NCBI RefSeq assembly: GCF_964340395.1
Contig: NC_135558.1
Coordinates: 8,030,001 to 8,094,000, forward strand
From: Glandiceps talaboti
Taxonomy: Eukaryota; Hemichordata; Enteropneusta; Spengelidae
Length of the DNA stretch: 64,000 nt
Direction of reading: 5' to 3'
Part shown: positions 24,768 to 36,384 of the stretch, piece after piece
Layout: each line of letters begins with the position of its first letter
How positions within the stretch are numbered: position 1 is the stretch's first letter
Notes under the pieces: model-generated
Databases searched by the model: none
Seen by the model: only the letters and a program-made list of their open reading frames with translations
Told to the model about the DNA's origin: nothing
Made by a program: the position numbers and the translations under genes

Positions 24768-27700
24768 TCAGACAACCTCACCCAGTGTGTAGGTACCAGG
24801 CGGCGCTGACATCTTCAGTTTGTGTGCCTCTTTCGGGTCGTTGATACCGAAAAGCTGACGAACAGATGCAGGGTCTGTGGAAGCAGAATTTTGCAGTTCG
24901 ACCGAGCAAAACACCGACCCTGATGTAGATGGCTGTTGAAATGTTACATCGTAATTTGCCCGATTTTCATTTTGGAAATCCTTATCACCAAGGGAACGGC
25001 GTCCTAGTAGCCAGTAGGTGGCAATTTGACCTTTACCCTGTAACATATTGTAAAGTGGCATTTGTCAATACGTGGGTATCTTTCATAAAAACAATTCTTA
25101 AGCAACTTCACGTTACTGGAGAAATACATACAGACCAATTAAACAAATAAACATGATTTGTGTGTGGTTGTATCAAACAGAGAAGTTGAACGGTATTTTG
25201 AAATGCACTGTACTTGAAAGCAGCAATAGCTGTAACTGAAAGTACTTTTCCATAACACTTACAGCTGTTCTTAATTCTTAATTCTCAGTTAAATGTTATT
25301 GACTTTAATACGGGCAGTATGCTCGACTAGTAATCAGTCTCTACATCGGCATCACACAAATCTTACAGTTTGTCAGCAAACCAGAAAATCATCTGTAATT
25401 CATTCACAACTAAATCAGTTAAGGCCTAACAAAATTTTTTGTGATTCCGATTACGTTCAATTTTACAACACGTGGGGTAGGTAGATTTTTTATTATATTT
25501 TTTTTAAACATTTTTTTTTCATATGTGAGTGTCAAGTTCAGATAGTTATGTTTTCTGTTGTTTTCCATATGGTCGCTGTTACTGGTTTCTTCTCATCAGA
25601 TGCACAACCATTACATATTGGAAGAACAGTTTTATATTGTCTTTTTGAGTTGATATCACTTTCCGCATCCACTATTTCTTGCGAGACTTTACAATTTTCG
25701 CGACTTTTTTTCCTCGAAATCGTAACAAGCGACCTATCGGTCAGAATAGCTCCGCTGTTTTTTTTTTAATTTAATTTTTTATTTTGGTGACATGTAGAAG
25801 TGGTTCAGGTCTTCAGCTCTTCGAGTCACTATGCAGTTTTGTTTTAGCGATGCAATAAAGTGGTTAGTGGTTTCATATGATGTCTCACTATAAAACACAT
25901 TTTACACAGAAGTTGGTAATGTATTGTACTTTTATACCATAGTCACCATTTTATAACAAAAATCTACTGTTATGAAAAATTGCACAAAATCTCAGAAAAA
26001 AATGACTGGGAAATGCACACAAGAAAAAGAAAAAAAGAGGATTTTGAGGTTGGCTATAAGTAATTCCAGTGTCTTACAGCTGTAACCCTGGAAAATTTTA
26101 ATGAAGAATGAAATAAACTAGGGATCTAAAATAATTTTGAGGCAATTTGAATTTCAATTTTCTAACAAATTTACAAAGTCAACAACATTCAACTTGTTCT
26201 AGTTGTGGTAGATATATATAGGGAAGAAATGTATTAATCGCCATCTTAGTTTCCGTACGGCGACAATCTCAAGTACCCGGAAGAGTCATTCTCAGCCATA
26301 CGTTACAGTGGTAACACTCGTTCATGTTCGGTTACCTTTCACAAAGAAAACACAACGAAATGGTTGAAATGGTCTTTTTTTAATTTCTTTTCATCACAAC
26401 AACAAAATCTGCGTGATCAAAAGTGTTGTAAACTAAACCAGAAAGAATTATCGGACTGGCTAAACTTCCCGATGAACTGGAAGGTCCTACTACTTCCAAG
26501 TAAGCCTCGATAGTACTATAGTACGTGAGAAAATCGTCTCAAACTAGCGATACAACTTTCAAAATATAACTTGACATGTCTTCATTTGTTAGAGTTATAC
26601 AATTCAAGACGGGTTTTCACTCGAAAACAACAATTCTGTGAATAATGACACTCTGAACGCAGCGATTTCTCGGACGATGTTACCACTGTAACGTATGGCT
26701 GACAACGACTTGCTTCCGGGTTAGTCCCTCGTGCATACGGGTGGATTGTCGGCGATTAATACATACATGTACATGTACATCGTCTGATATTTTAATTCAC
26801 AGTGTTTTTTGTGACCGGCGCCTGTCAGCAGACTCTGCCATTTTTTTCATCATTCCATTGTATTTAAACCTTGTACTTGACATTTCGCAATATTTATAAT
26901 TCTCAACAAAATACCTCAACATGCCTCACTTCGCTCGTACTCAAAGCAGCCCCGCACGTAGTCCTGCTTGCATACGGAGGAATTCGGGACTCGATTCTGA
27001 CAATTGTCCCTCCCCCTCCGGTGTTTAGAGTCAAGTCAGTAATACAGACTCGTGCACCCGAGGACTACCCCGCGCGGTATGATCACTGACACTGATGACA
27101 TGATGAGAGAGAACCTTTTCGGATTTACATGTAAAACGGGGAAAGATACGCAAAACATAATGCAAAGTCTGAAGCCAAATTAAAGTTGTAATTATTTTAA
27201 TTATTTTTACTTGCCAAATATTTGCATTTTGGAAAGGCAAGACACGTTCATGTCGTTTAACTTTACATGTGAACTGTCGGCCATATTTAAACTTCAACCG
27301 CATGCCTGGCATGCCCTTCCTTACGCAAGTTGTCTGAATTCTGGTTCACTGTCATTCCAAATTGCACGACAATATAGAATTAACCACAAGTTACATGTTA
27401 TCTGAAAACATCACACTTTTATAGTGGGTCTGAAGTGTGATTTTAGTGAGTACTAAGAACGTCCCGTGTTGATACTCAAGATACTTGCTGTGGAAAATCG
27501 CTCGGTCGAATGAGGTCACCTTCAGCTTCTGGTCGAATCAGGATAGAGTATGCAAATGAGGATGTTGCGGATTGGCTGATAATGTAGAAGGGTGCTGAAT
27601 TGGATTTGAAGTTTACAACCCTGTTTCGAACAAACGCTTGTCATTTGGGCGCCCAATGCGTAGAATTATGACTATAGCACATATTACATTGCTTGTTTGA

Positions 27701-30700
27701 CGTCAATAGTGTCTTTTGAAAAGTGGCAGTTTACTTAAAGTCTCGTCGACTGATTTCCAATATGGCGTCGGTCATTATGCTCATTAACATATTCATTTTT
27801 TTTTCAAATTACAAAAAAAAAAATCATAAAAAATAAAAATGAGGATGTGCTGACTTGAAATTAACAAATCTGAGTAAGCTACCCCCTGCGCATCAACACG
27901 CCAGATATCAAAGCAATCTAATAAGAGGTTTTCAAGGAGTTGATGAAAATGACATTTTATGAAAAAAAATCATAAAAAATTGAAAATGGCACAGATCAAC
28001 TTGGCATGAACAAATCTGAATAGCCTCCCCCCAGGGAACATGCACACCAAATATCGAAGAATTCCGACTGTCACTTATGGAGTAGATAGTAAAAATATAA
28101 AAGTTTGACGGACACCTATGATTCACTCTACTCTCTATACCTCAATACCCACCTATACCTAAAGCTACGCTTTCAGCTTTCGCTGACAGCGGAGCTAAAA
28201 AAAAGTTCTGCGTGAAAAACTAGGTGGGGTGAGGTAACCGGAATCAAACAATTTTTAGGCCTGTTTTAGCTACCTTAAGTAAGTATATCTATGGTGTATT
28301 TTGTTTTAGGGTAATATTTTCTGATAATTGTGAGCTAATGAGGCGTTCAGTTAAATTTCCACTGGGTTCCAAATTACATAATACTACATACCTTCATTAC
28401 GATTTCTCCTCTACGGGACATGACGAAGCAACCGATTTCTTGAAGAATGCGATATGTAACGTCTCCTAGGTGGATACGATTAGCTGGAAAAGATACATAT
28501 GAAAAGCGAAATTTAATAAATGAGTATTGACACCTTCTTCATGATTCTATCCAAGTAGATTAATTAGTTTTGAGAAATTTGTGACCTTTCCATTGAATAT
28601 CACGATATAATTCTTCACTTGTTTGTGTTCTTTGAGTTCTGAATTTCTACTAAAATACAATACACAAGATTGCTTCAATTAATGCTTGTTATTTTTACAA
28701 CCTGTATAATTATGTATTTATTACTTTAGGTATGAAACTTGCTTTCATGTTTTCTCCTCTTAATATATGTTTGCTACCAAACTTATATTTCACAATTACT
28801 ACAGGGCTGTTTTCTACCCAACTTATATTTCACAATTACTACAGGGCTGTTGTTTGCTACCCAATTCAATTTATATTTCACAGTTACTACAGGGCTGTTG
28901 TTTGCTACCCAATTTATATTTCACAATTACTACAGGTCTGTTTGTTACCCAACTTATATTTCACAATTACTACAGGGCTGCAGGGCTGTTTGCTACCCAA
29001 CTAATATTTCACAATTACTACAGGGCTGTTTGCTACCCAACTAATATCTCACAATTACTACAGGGCTGTTTGCTACCCAACTTATATTTCACAATTACTA
29101 CAGGGCTGTTTGCTACCCAACTAATATTCCACTTACAATTCATTGCGAAGATCTTAGGATGAAGGAAAATGACAAAAAAGAGTAAACTGAATAACACATC
29201 TCCCTTTCATATAGATTTCTATAATTGAACCTCAAATTAGAAAGTTAATATAGACTTACGTAGTCCGTACGATTCTAGTCGTGATGCTATATTGACGGCA
29301 TCGCCGAACATACAATAGCGAGGCATTTTAGCACCAACAATGCCGGCAACTACAGGTCCCGTGTGAACGCCAATCCTCATTGTCATTTTGGTTCCAGGTT
29401 TATGTGGAATCACCATACCTTCCATACAACTCAGTAAGTCCAAAGCCATAATGGCAATTTCACTTGCATGGCGATTGCCATTTGTTTGTGTCAGACCCAG
29501 ACCTGCAAAAGTCAACATTATATATTCATTGGTCACTTTGCCTCATTAAACTGCTTTAGTGTGTTAGTGTGTATTCATAGACCCTCCACCCACAGGATCC
29601 TGTGGGTGGGGGGTCTATGGTAGTGTATTATAGTGTAGTAGCGCTCAGACAGCTTAAACTATTTTTGTAGTGTGAGAGTAGCTTCACACTTTTGTTAACC
29701 AGTTCGATATTGTGGTCCGCAATGTGTGGCGAGCCATCATCCCCTTTTACATAAAGATACGGCCCAGGTAAAAGCTTGGTTGGTAAAGTGATCCATCTAC
29801 TATAGATGGTGATGTTTTAACACTTGCAGACATATTAATGTGTACGTTATGGAAGCTAAACGAATAAAGTTTTGTAATAATTGCGCTGAAAACTAATGTA
29901 CATTTTATTTTCTGTTTGAAACATTTCCTTCATTAATAGTAAATAATAATAATACCTTTTATTGCCAGAAATTATAGGCTTACAAAATACTCCAAACTTA
30001 TCCACAAATGTATAAAACATCAAAATTTACAAGACGGTTAGTCAAATGAGTGAGAACAGAAACAATAAAAAAATCAATTTGAAAAAAAATGCATTGTTTC
30101 AACTGCAGTTTAAAGTCGGCTCTTTTACTGTTTTTTTGGGGGGAAATAACGCCTACTAATGGGGCGATTGATTTGCTTATGGGTTTCCCAATTCATGTGT
30201 TGCTGTTGGTCTGTGGAGACTCCTAAATAGTTAGTTGATAGAACACATTCTATCGGGGATCCGTCTACACTCAGCTATACGCGTAATATGCGATCACTGC
30301 ATTACATCGCAATTAAAAATATTGATTGTGCGGTTGTTGGTATTGTCTTACCTGAGACCACCATGTACGAATCTCCAATAGTTTCTACTTTATAGACGTC
30401 GTAAGTATCGATACGGCTGTCGAAATTTGTGTACACAGTATTCAACAACTCCACCACTTGCATCGGTGTAGAGTCGGAGCATATGCGAGTAAACCCGACG
30501 ATGTCCGAAAAGAATATAGTGGCCTCGGAGAATGATTCTGCAGTCACCGCCAAATTCTGCTTCAACTGGTCAGCCACGCTCTTGGGAAGCATGCGATACA
30601 GCAAGTAGTCAGTTCGTTTACGTTCTTTATTCAGTGCTTTAGTCTGAGTTGCCAACGTCAGGGCATAGTTCTGTATATTTGTAGTCAAAGCTTCAGCAGC

Positions 30701-33700
30701 TTTGATTATGATTGCGCACATCACCACAACAACCACCATTATCCCAATACTCACACCCAGCTCAGTTTCATCTTTAGTTCTAAGTTCTTCCAGCTTCCAT
30801 AGTATAATTTCAGCCATTCTGCGTTGGCTGTCTTTCAATGTATCGATGTATATAGTCATGTTGTCGAACCACCACGTTCCTTCTTGCCAAGATGCTTCTC
30901 TGGATAGATTATTCAACTGGATCGGCTGGCGAAGTTCTTTAATGGTACCTCTGAAATCATGCTCCATTTGCTGCACTTTACCCTCCAAGATATCAGCAAT
31001 CAAAGGTGAATACTTCTGTGATGTCCAGATATTTCTCTCCCCCACCTGAAGTAGCAATGAAGTTAAAAAGCGAATTTTGTTATTAAACTACTTTTACAAG
31101 TTCACCGGAGTAATAATAACTTAATAATAGCTAGTAATTTAATCATAGATTTGAGCTCCACAATAAAAATTCTTGGTAAAAGGTGTTTAAAATGTCTGTA
31201 AAGAAATGGGTTGCCAGGAAATAGATATACTTAGGGATATAGCTCTTGGAAGGGGGAAACACTCAACTTGGCAGCTCAAGGTACACAGAATCGTAAGTTG
31301 GCACACACTGGATAAATTCATTGATGCAATTGCAAGATACCCCAATCAATTTGACTTTGGGTCCGCACCCAAAACTCAGCGGCCCAGTGAATCATGATTA
31401 CAAGGTATTACTATAGGCTACAAATATATTGTGGTTGTCTGATCAAACAAAATACCCCAAATACAAGTGGCACATGTTTAAAGTAATGTTGTTTGTTTGC
31501 ATCTGAACATGATCAGTTGTGATTGTAAATGGACTTTTGAATATTTACCTGGAAGTTTTCCATATACCACGTGTAGTCGCGGTGTTTTCGGAAACCTCCC
31601 TGCGTATAGAAAACGGCACCTAACGTTCTCTCGACTCCGATCTGTTCCATGCCGATGATCAACAGTTGATAGGCGACAAGTGTTTCCCATAACCCTTGAC
31701 CTCCGGATTTAACTACTGCCTCTGATAACCAGTCGATAAAAATCTGTGTGGCGTCGGTGTAGAAGTGTATCACCTGTAAATGAGAAAAAAGTCATGAATA
31801 TTAAATCACTGCAAATGTTTTTTTTTTGTGCTTTAAAAAAAATAATTGTTCGTGTGTAAGGGAATGACAATTTTTACTAGCTGTGTCTTTTGTAAGTTAT
31901 TAGTGCCTGGAATATTTTCGTGCAGACAGTAACGTTTTTAAATAGATACGAAAGCTCGCTCCTTGGCCCTTTTCATTCACTGCCTTATTTTCAATATAAT
32001 CGACAAAATATTTATTTTCCCCGTAGAGTTATAACGCAGTATTCGGCGGCCATATTGGATTCTAAAATGTGACATCAGTTCGACTTCTATTCCAAAAATG
32101 TGTACTGTAACTCATGACTTTTTTCTCGCTTTTAAGTGAGAATGGGATCAAGTTTTCTTTAATCAAAGTAATAGCAAAGGTTTAAGCCTTACCTCATAAA
32201 TGGTTGTGTTGTGGACGTCCAAAGTCAAACGATATTCAAACAGGAATGACATAAATGCTTCTTTATTTTCAAAATGCTGATATGCCCTCGTCCCAAACGA
32301 AGGCCAGTCGTCCAGGTTCTCCAAGACTTCATCTGTGACAGGATATGTGCTGATCAGAAAAATCTTCCTCTCTGGTCCTGGACGAGCCTGTTCCTGTGAT
32401 TGTATGTATAATGCTGTCATGTCACGTTCGATTTGTAGAGAGTGCACAAGCACTCCTACTTGACGGCTAAAACGTACATTTCTACGAATTTCAGCTGAGC
32501 CAACGCTCCTATAGATAGTCTGTAAGTAACAATAAAGAGAAACAGAAGCGTTAGAAAAAATGGGATAATAGAAACCGTAACAGCAACCATACACTTATCT
32601 CAAATTATCAAACATAATTTTGGGGCCTACGCCCGCTCATCTATTTGGGTGTCGCTCACCTAGGTGTTTCGCAAAGATGGGAAGAAGTCAACGGTGTTAT
32701 TTTACAGTTAGTTTGTAAGATACAGACATGCGTGCTTCGCTATCGGCCAGCACTCATAAAATGTTAATAAACAATTTCCAGTCGACGCAAAATGTAACAG
32801 TTATTGTGATCATTGATCATACATAATTTAAACAAATTACCTAAATGAGCAAAATTTATGAAAGTGCCAAATTTGTGCCCATGTTCTTGATTTATGTATT
32901 TGATAAATAAAAAAAAAGAAACCATTTATGCGTAGTGAATACCACAAGACTGATTTGCAACCATGGCCAAACACGCCCCTGGAAAACAGGCCTCTACACC
33001 TTATAGATAATTTTTGTTTGAAAGTTCGACGATTTTAATATTCTTAGGGACTTTATTATCTACAACTTTTTAGCCGGAGATTACCTTCATTAAAATCTCA
33101 ATTCTCGTATCAATTTGTCAAAGCGTAAAAACGATGTGATGTAATGACACTGAATCAAAAACTAGTATTTTGTGGAATTATTATTTAAAAAAACAACTTG
33201 TGAGTATTATTATGAAGTGAGTTCAAATTGAATGGGAAATCAATTATTGTACTTCCTATCATAATTGTGTATGAAGAATAGAAAAATGCATAAGAGAGGT
33301 TCTAAAAATAAGAGGAGGAGGCCAGGAGGAGGAGGAGGAGGAGGAGGAGGAAGTGCCAGGGAATTATAAAGTGTATTTTTTGTTTATTGGTGTTCTAAAA
33401 CATTGGTATGCAAAGTTTGTATGGATCGTGTTATGTAGATATGAAATACAATGATTAATACAGTATGTACAGTGCATACACTACTGTCAGAACATTTCAG
33501 TGTATATCGCAGTACTAGAAGAAGCTACAGATTGCAGTTTGACGTAGAACAGTAAAAGTGTATCTAGGACCACTATAGAAAATTTTATACATAGAAAAGT
33601 CTAATACAATGATCTACAATGGGAGAGACAAATTCAATTATTTATTCCACAAATATATTGTTCCTGTGTCATCTCTGGGCATCGTAGCATATCGACCCCC

Positions 33701-34027
33701 CCCTCCCCATAATTGTACAACTACAGCATAGTAAAGGAGAATATTGAGAAAATACAGGGTAAAATTTACCTTTACAAGATCTGAGACGGCCAGTATAGTG
33801 AGAACAATAATGGGCAGTAATGTCAACGTTAAAACCTTTAACATCTGCCTCCTTTTACCAGTCTGAGTAAGATTAGTTGCACGACATAATCCTTTCTGAT
33901 GACCTTCTAGTTCTTCACGAATCGACGAGCCCACATTACTCATCGAACCATAACTACTTGCGGCGGACTCGTCAGCCTCTCGGCGAATTTGCGACGATTT
34001 AGGCGCAGGATTTATTCTGTTCATCAT
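24768..34027 (-). CDS. NIT-domain receptor guanylate cyclase, copy B (catalytically complete)
   Basis: Seven coding exons on the minus strand, in transcript order: 34027-33770, 32519-32193, 31773-31549, 31045-30352, 29502-29260, 28483-28392, 25037-24768, all in phase, 702 residues. It converts GTP to cGMP. Layout: cytosolic N-terminus, TM1 ([19 protein letters not shown]), NIT ectodomain with the [18 protein letters not shown] core, TM2, signalling helix ending [10 protein letters not shown], cyclase domain. Both metal Asp ([10 protein letters not shown], residue 451; [13 protein letters not shown], residue 495), the guanine-selective Glu and Cys ([10 protein letters not shown]), and the Asn and Arg of VNIASRLES are present, so it should be active. 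The exon 2 acceptor precedes ATGATG by six bases; an upstream non-coding exon with a GTAAGT donor ends at 35313. One intron, between TM1 and the NIT domain, is absent from copies A and C. A possible AATAAA (minus strand) is at 24516-24511. Confidence 0.95.
25465..25770. repeat. Interspersed repeat, family 1, copy 2
   Basis: Direct-orientation match to 20417-20640, lying in the last intron of copy B. The word order is the same, with many substitutions, so this is an old dispersed family. Confidence 0.72.
26229..26768. mobile_element. MITE-like foldback element, 540 bp
   Basis: Terminal inverted repeats of about 98 bp (26229-26326 and 26672-26768). Both ends begin atgtattaatcgcc when read inward, and both share cagccatacgttacagtgg. 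The interior has no transposase. It is inserted in the last intron of copy B. Confidence 0.75.
28205..28262. repeat. Fragment of interspersed repeat family 1
   Basis: Matches 20680-20735 in the same orientation (gtgaaaaactaggtggggt, then ggtaaccgga and tcaaacaatttt). Confidence 0.65.
28765..29130. repeat. 40-bp minisatellite, about 10 copies
   Basis: The unit runs tttgctacccaacttatatt then tcacaattactacagggctg, with a few length variants. It lies in the intron between the cyclase exons 29502-29260 and 28483-28392 of copy B. Each unit contains ttactacag|gg, which resembles a plus-strand splice acceptor, but the gene here runs on the minus strand. Confidence 0.95.
29576..29619. repeat. Near-perfect 44-nt palindrome
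   Basis: Two 22-nt arms meet at aggatcct with a single mismatch (catagaccctcc against ggggggtctatg). It lies in an intron of copy B, 74 bp from the exon ending at 29502. Confidence 0.85.
29943..30280 (-). mobile_element. 3' end of a non-LTR retrotransposon
   Basis: Read on the minus strand, a degraded reverse transcriptase C-terminal motif ([18 protein letters not shown]) is followed by a 3' UTR ending in an AATAAA-like signal and an (ATT)n tail. It is 5' truncated and sits in an intron of copy B. Confidence 0.7.
33312..33354. repeat. (GGA)n array
   Basis: Purine-rich GGA units in the intron between the TM1 and NIT exons of copy B. Confidence 0.9.
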
Positions 34028-35312
34028 GAAAAACTGTAAAAGATAAAAAGTTGCAAACATTTACAACGTATAAATCGATGATGTGTTTATACATAAACGC
34101 ACCAGCAATACATGTAGAAGCAACTTCAGCATAATTCCCATCTCTATATTAAAGAAATAAATCTTACTGAACGTACAACACAATGATACAATTTGGATAT
34201 TAATGTTGTCAAATACTCAAATAAGAAAACAGAAAAAAGGATTTAAAAAAATCTGCCACTGAACAAGCTAGACCAAGTCGATCCAAGGCTTTCACAAAAT
34301 ATGTGAGCGAAAATGTAGTTACTAAAATGCGCCCCGGTGACTAATTTGTTTGAACTTGAAAATAAAAGTAATTTGCCCGGTGAAAGTGTCCCTGGTTCTT
34401 CAGAAATTATTACAAATATGTTTTGTTCACAATCTTGTTTTCAAGGCAGTCGTCAATTTTTTTTTTATTTTCCCGTAGATTTTCACAAAATTGTTTGGGT
34501 AGTCATTTAAAACGTAATACGGATAAAGTTTCAGATCATTTTGTTCTACATTTCAAACATATGGAATCGTGATCTTATCCTTAAAGTTTTCTTGTTGTGA
34601 CCTGAGGATGTCTTTCGGCTTTCTTAAATAATTTGACAGTGATAAGTGTGAATAAACGCAAAGATGAATACACGCAGTCGCAGTACGTCACCATGTAGTA
34701 GACATGAGGGCGATCGGCTTGACCATGTAACCACTCTATACTCCACTTTTGAATAATTTAAAAACGAAAACAGCGACTGACTTTTCAATACATTATTACG
34801 TCAAGCCTAAATTCAGCGTCGTTATTAAATAAAGCTAATTAAACTTAAAGGTGAAACTGGACATTTGCTCAGTCAAATTTACATAAATTTGCATATCCTT
34901 TTTGTAATTATCAACTTGTGCATTCTAGCATAAATGCTAAGTTTGTATGTTATCTTTTAAGTTATTTTATATTCGTCATGACAACATGCTCCTTTCGCAT
35001 TTTAATTTAAAGGCATACTCATCCTGTTATACAATTTTTGAAATTAATATCAAACGAAAGTCTTCACAAAAGTTATAAAATAAACTAATAACTTAAGTCA
35101 CTTGCAAAATTACAATGTTGAGATATACATAGGTCATAGCTGAATTTAAGTGAGGAGAACTGTTGCTTGTCAGAGCTATAGGAAAGGCCTGTAAAGGACA
35201 AATAAATATACCTATCTAATTCTTGTGGCTCCACTGATAAGCTGGTAATAATATGTGAACCTTAGATTGAAAAAGGGACTTGAAACATTTCGATAATTAT
35301 ACGTGTACTTAC

Positions 35313-35690
35313 CTATTTTTTCTAGCTTCCCGAATTTCTTAGTAGAGTTGTCACAGGCAGACAACTTTTAACGGGTGGAGATATCGAGACTGTAACAGCA
35401 GAAGATAAATTTGAAGCGTAGTCAAACTCAGCGGGAGGATAGAGAATGTATACGTAGGGTGATAGACGTTTTTGCGACGAATGGTCGAGTGAGAACTGCA
35501 CGTGAAAGATTCAATAGTACTGCTTAGCCCACACTGGTTGAGCACGATAACAAGCCCACCCAGCTTGTTTCCTTGACAACAGGGCTTCAATTCATCCATC
35601 GTACACCACCCCGTCGTACAAATGGCTTCACGACATTGCATTTCCCGTCGCTAATGACTAACATCAGATGGAGATTATGGTTTATAAACG
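35313..35690 (-). other. Leader exon and conserved upstream segment of copy B
   Basis: A minus-strand donor (AATAG|GTAAGT) ends at 35313 and joins the acceptor at 34034, six bases before the ATG of copy B. The sequence upstream is shared with remnant X. It contains a short ORF (35641-35351) whose X counterpart aligns with an in-frame three-codon gap over the first 45 codons or so (both read CTTG, TM, LKP, LGGL in order). It may be a conserved upstream ORF or simply conserved leader DNA. Confidence 0.55.
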
Positions 35691-36039
35691 TACGTTTATA
35701 AAAGATGCTGTTTGGAGGTCGCTGCTTGGAGGTCTTAAAAGACCACCTGGATAGTTACTGAATCATTTTCAAACTAAATAACTCAAACTCAGTTTTTGAT
35801 TATTATAAAGATGACATGATACAGGCCCTTGATATCTATAACTAGTCACTCGTAACTGTTCAACATTATTCTCTTTAGTAAAATGTATAGCAAAGTGTGG
35901 ACTTGTCGTGCATATATATGTGTGCATTCACACAAACGGTGCATTCTTTCGTTATTCTTATCAGACCAAACACTGAATGATGGATAACTTGTTCCGTGGA
36001 AAGCACCCACGTCACAAAGATTGATTGACAAGAAGGGCG

Positions 36040-36384
36040 GGACGAACCATTGATCGACAACCAATCACATACTAGAACATGAATAACACTAAGTGTACGC
36101 ATGCTATCACACCTTAATTAATTTCATTAGTCGTTGAAATATTTAGTGCAAATCTCGATGATGGGTAAGGCGACTGCCATGGCGATCGTTCAAATTTGAA
36201 TTTTGATTATACAGAAAAACGAATGATCAGGAATTTTGAAGAGAAAAAATATCAATGATAACACAGTTTTAGATACTGTATGTATACATAAGAGGTGTGG
36301 AGAGCTAAAATCATCAGATACCACCACCACTTTAAACAGACAGTGCGTGTTCAACGAGAACTCGAAACTCGAAGTGGTGAAAAG
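36040..36384. promoter_or_regulatory. Divergent promoter between copies B (-) and C (+)
   Basis: The motifs shared with the A-X region, in mirror order, are gatcgacaaccaatcaca (36052-36069, CCAAT box), aagtgtacgcatgct (36091-36105, NRF1-like) and agtcgttgaaatat. CCAAT plus NRF1-like sites without a TATA box are typical of bidirectional promoters. The ATG of C is about 280 bp from the NRF1-like motif, and the shared leader of B starts about 400 bp on its other side. Confidence 0.6.

Noticed and set aside
28732-29162. Three overlapping repetitive ORFs with LLPN and YYRA motifs
   Set aside because: Same reason: a 40-bp intronic minisatellite on the antisense strand of copy B.
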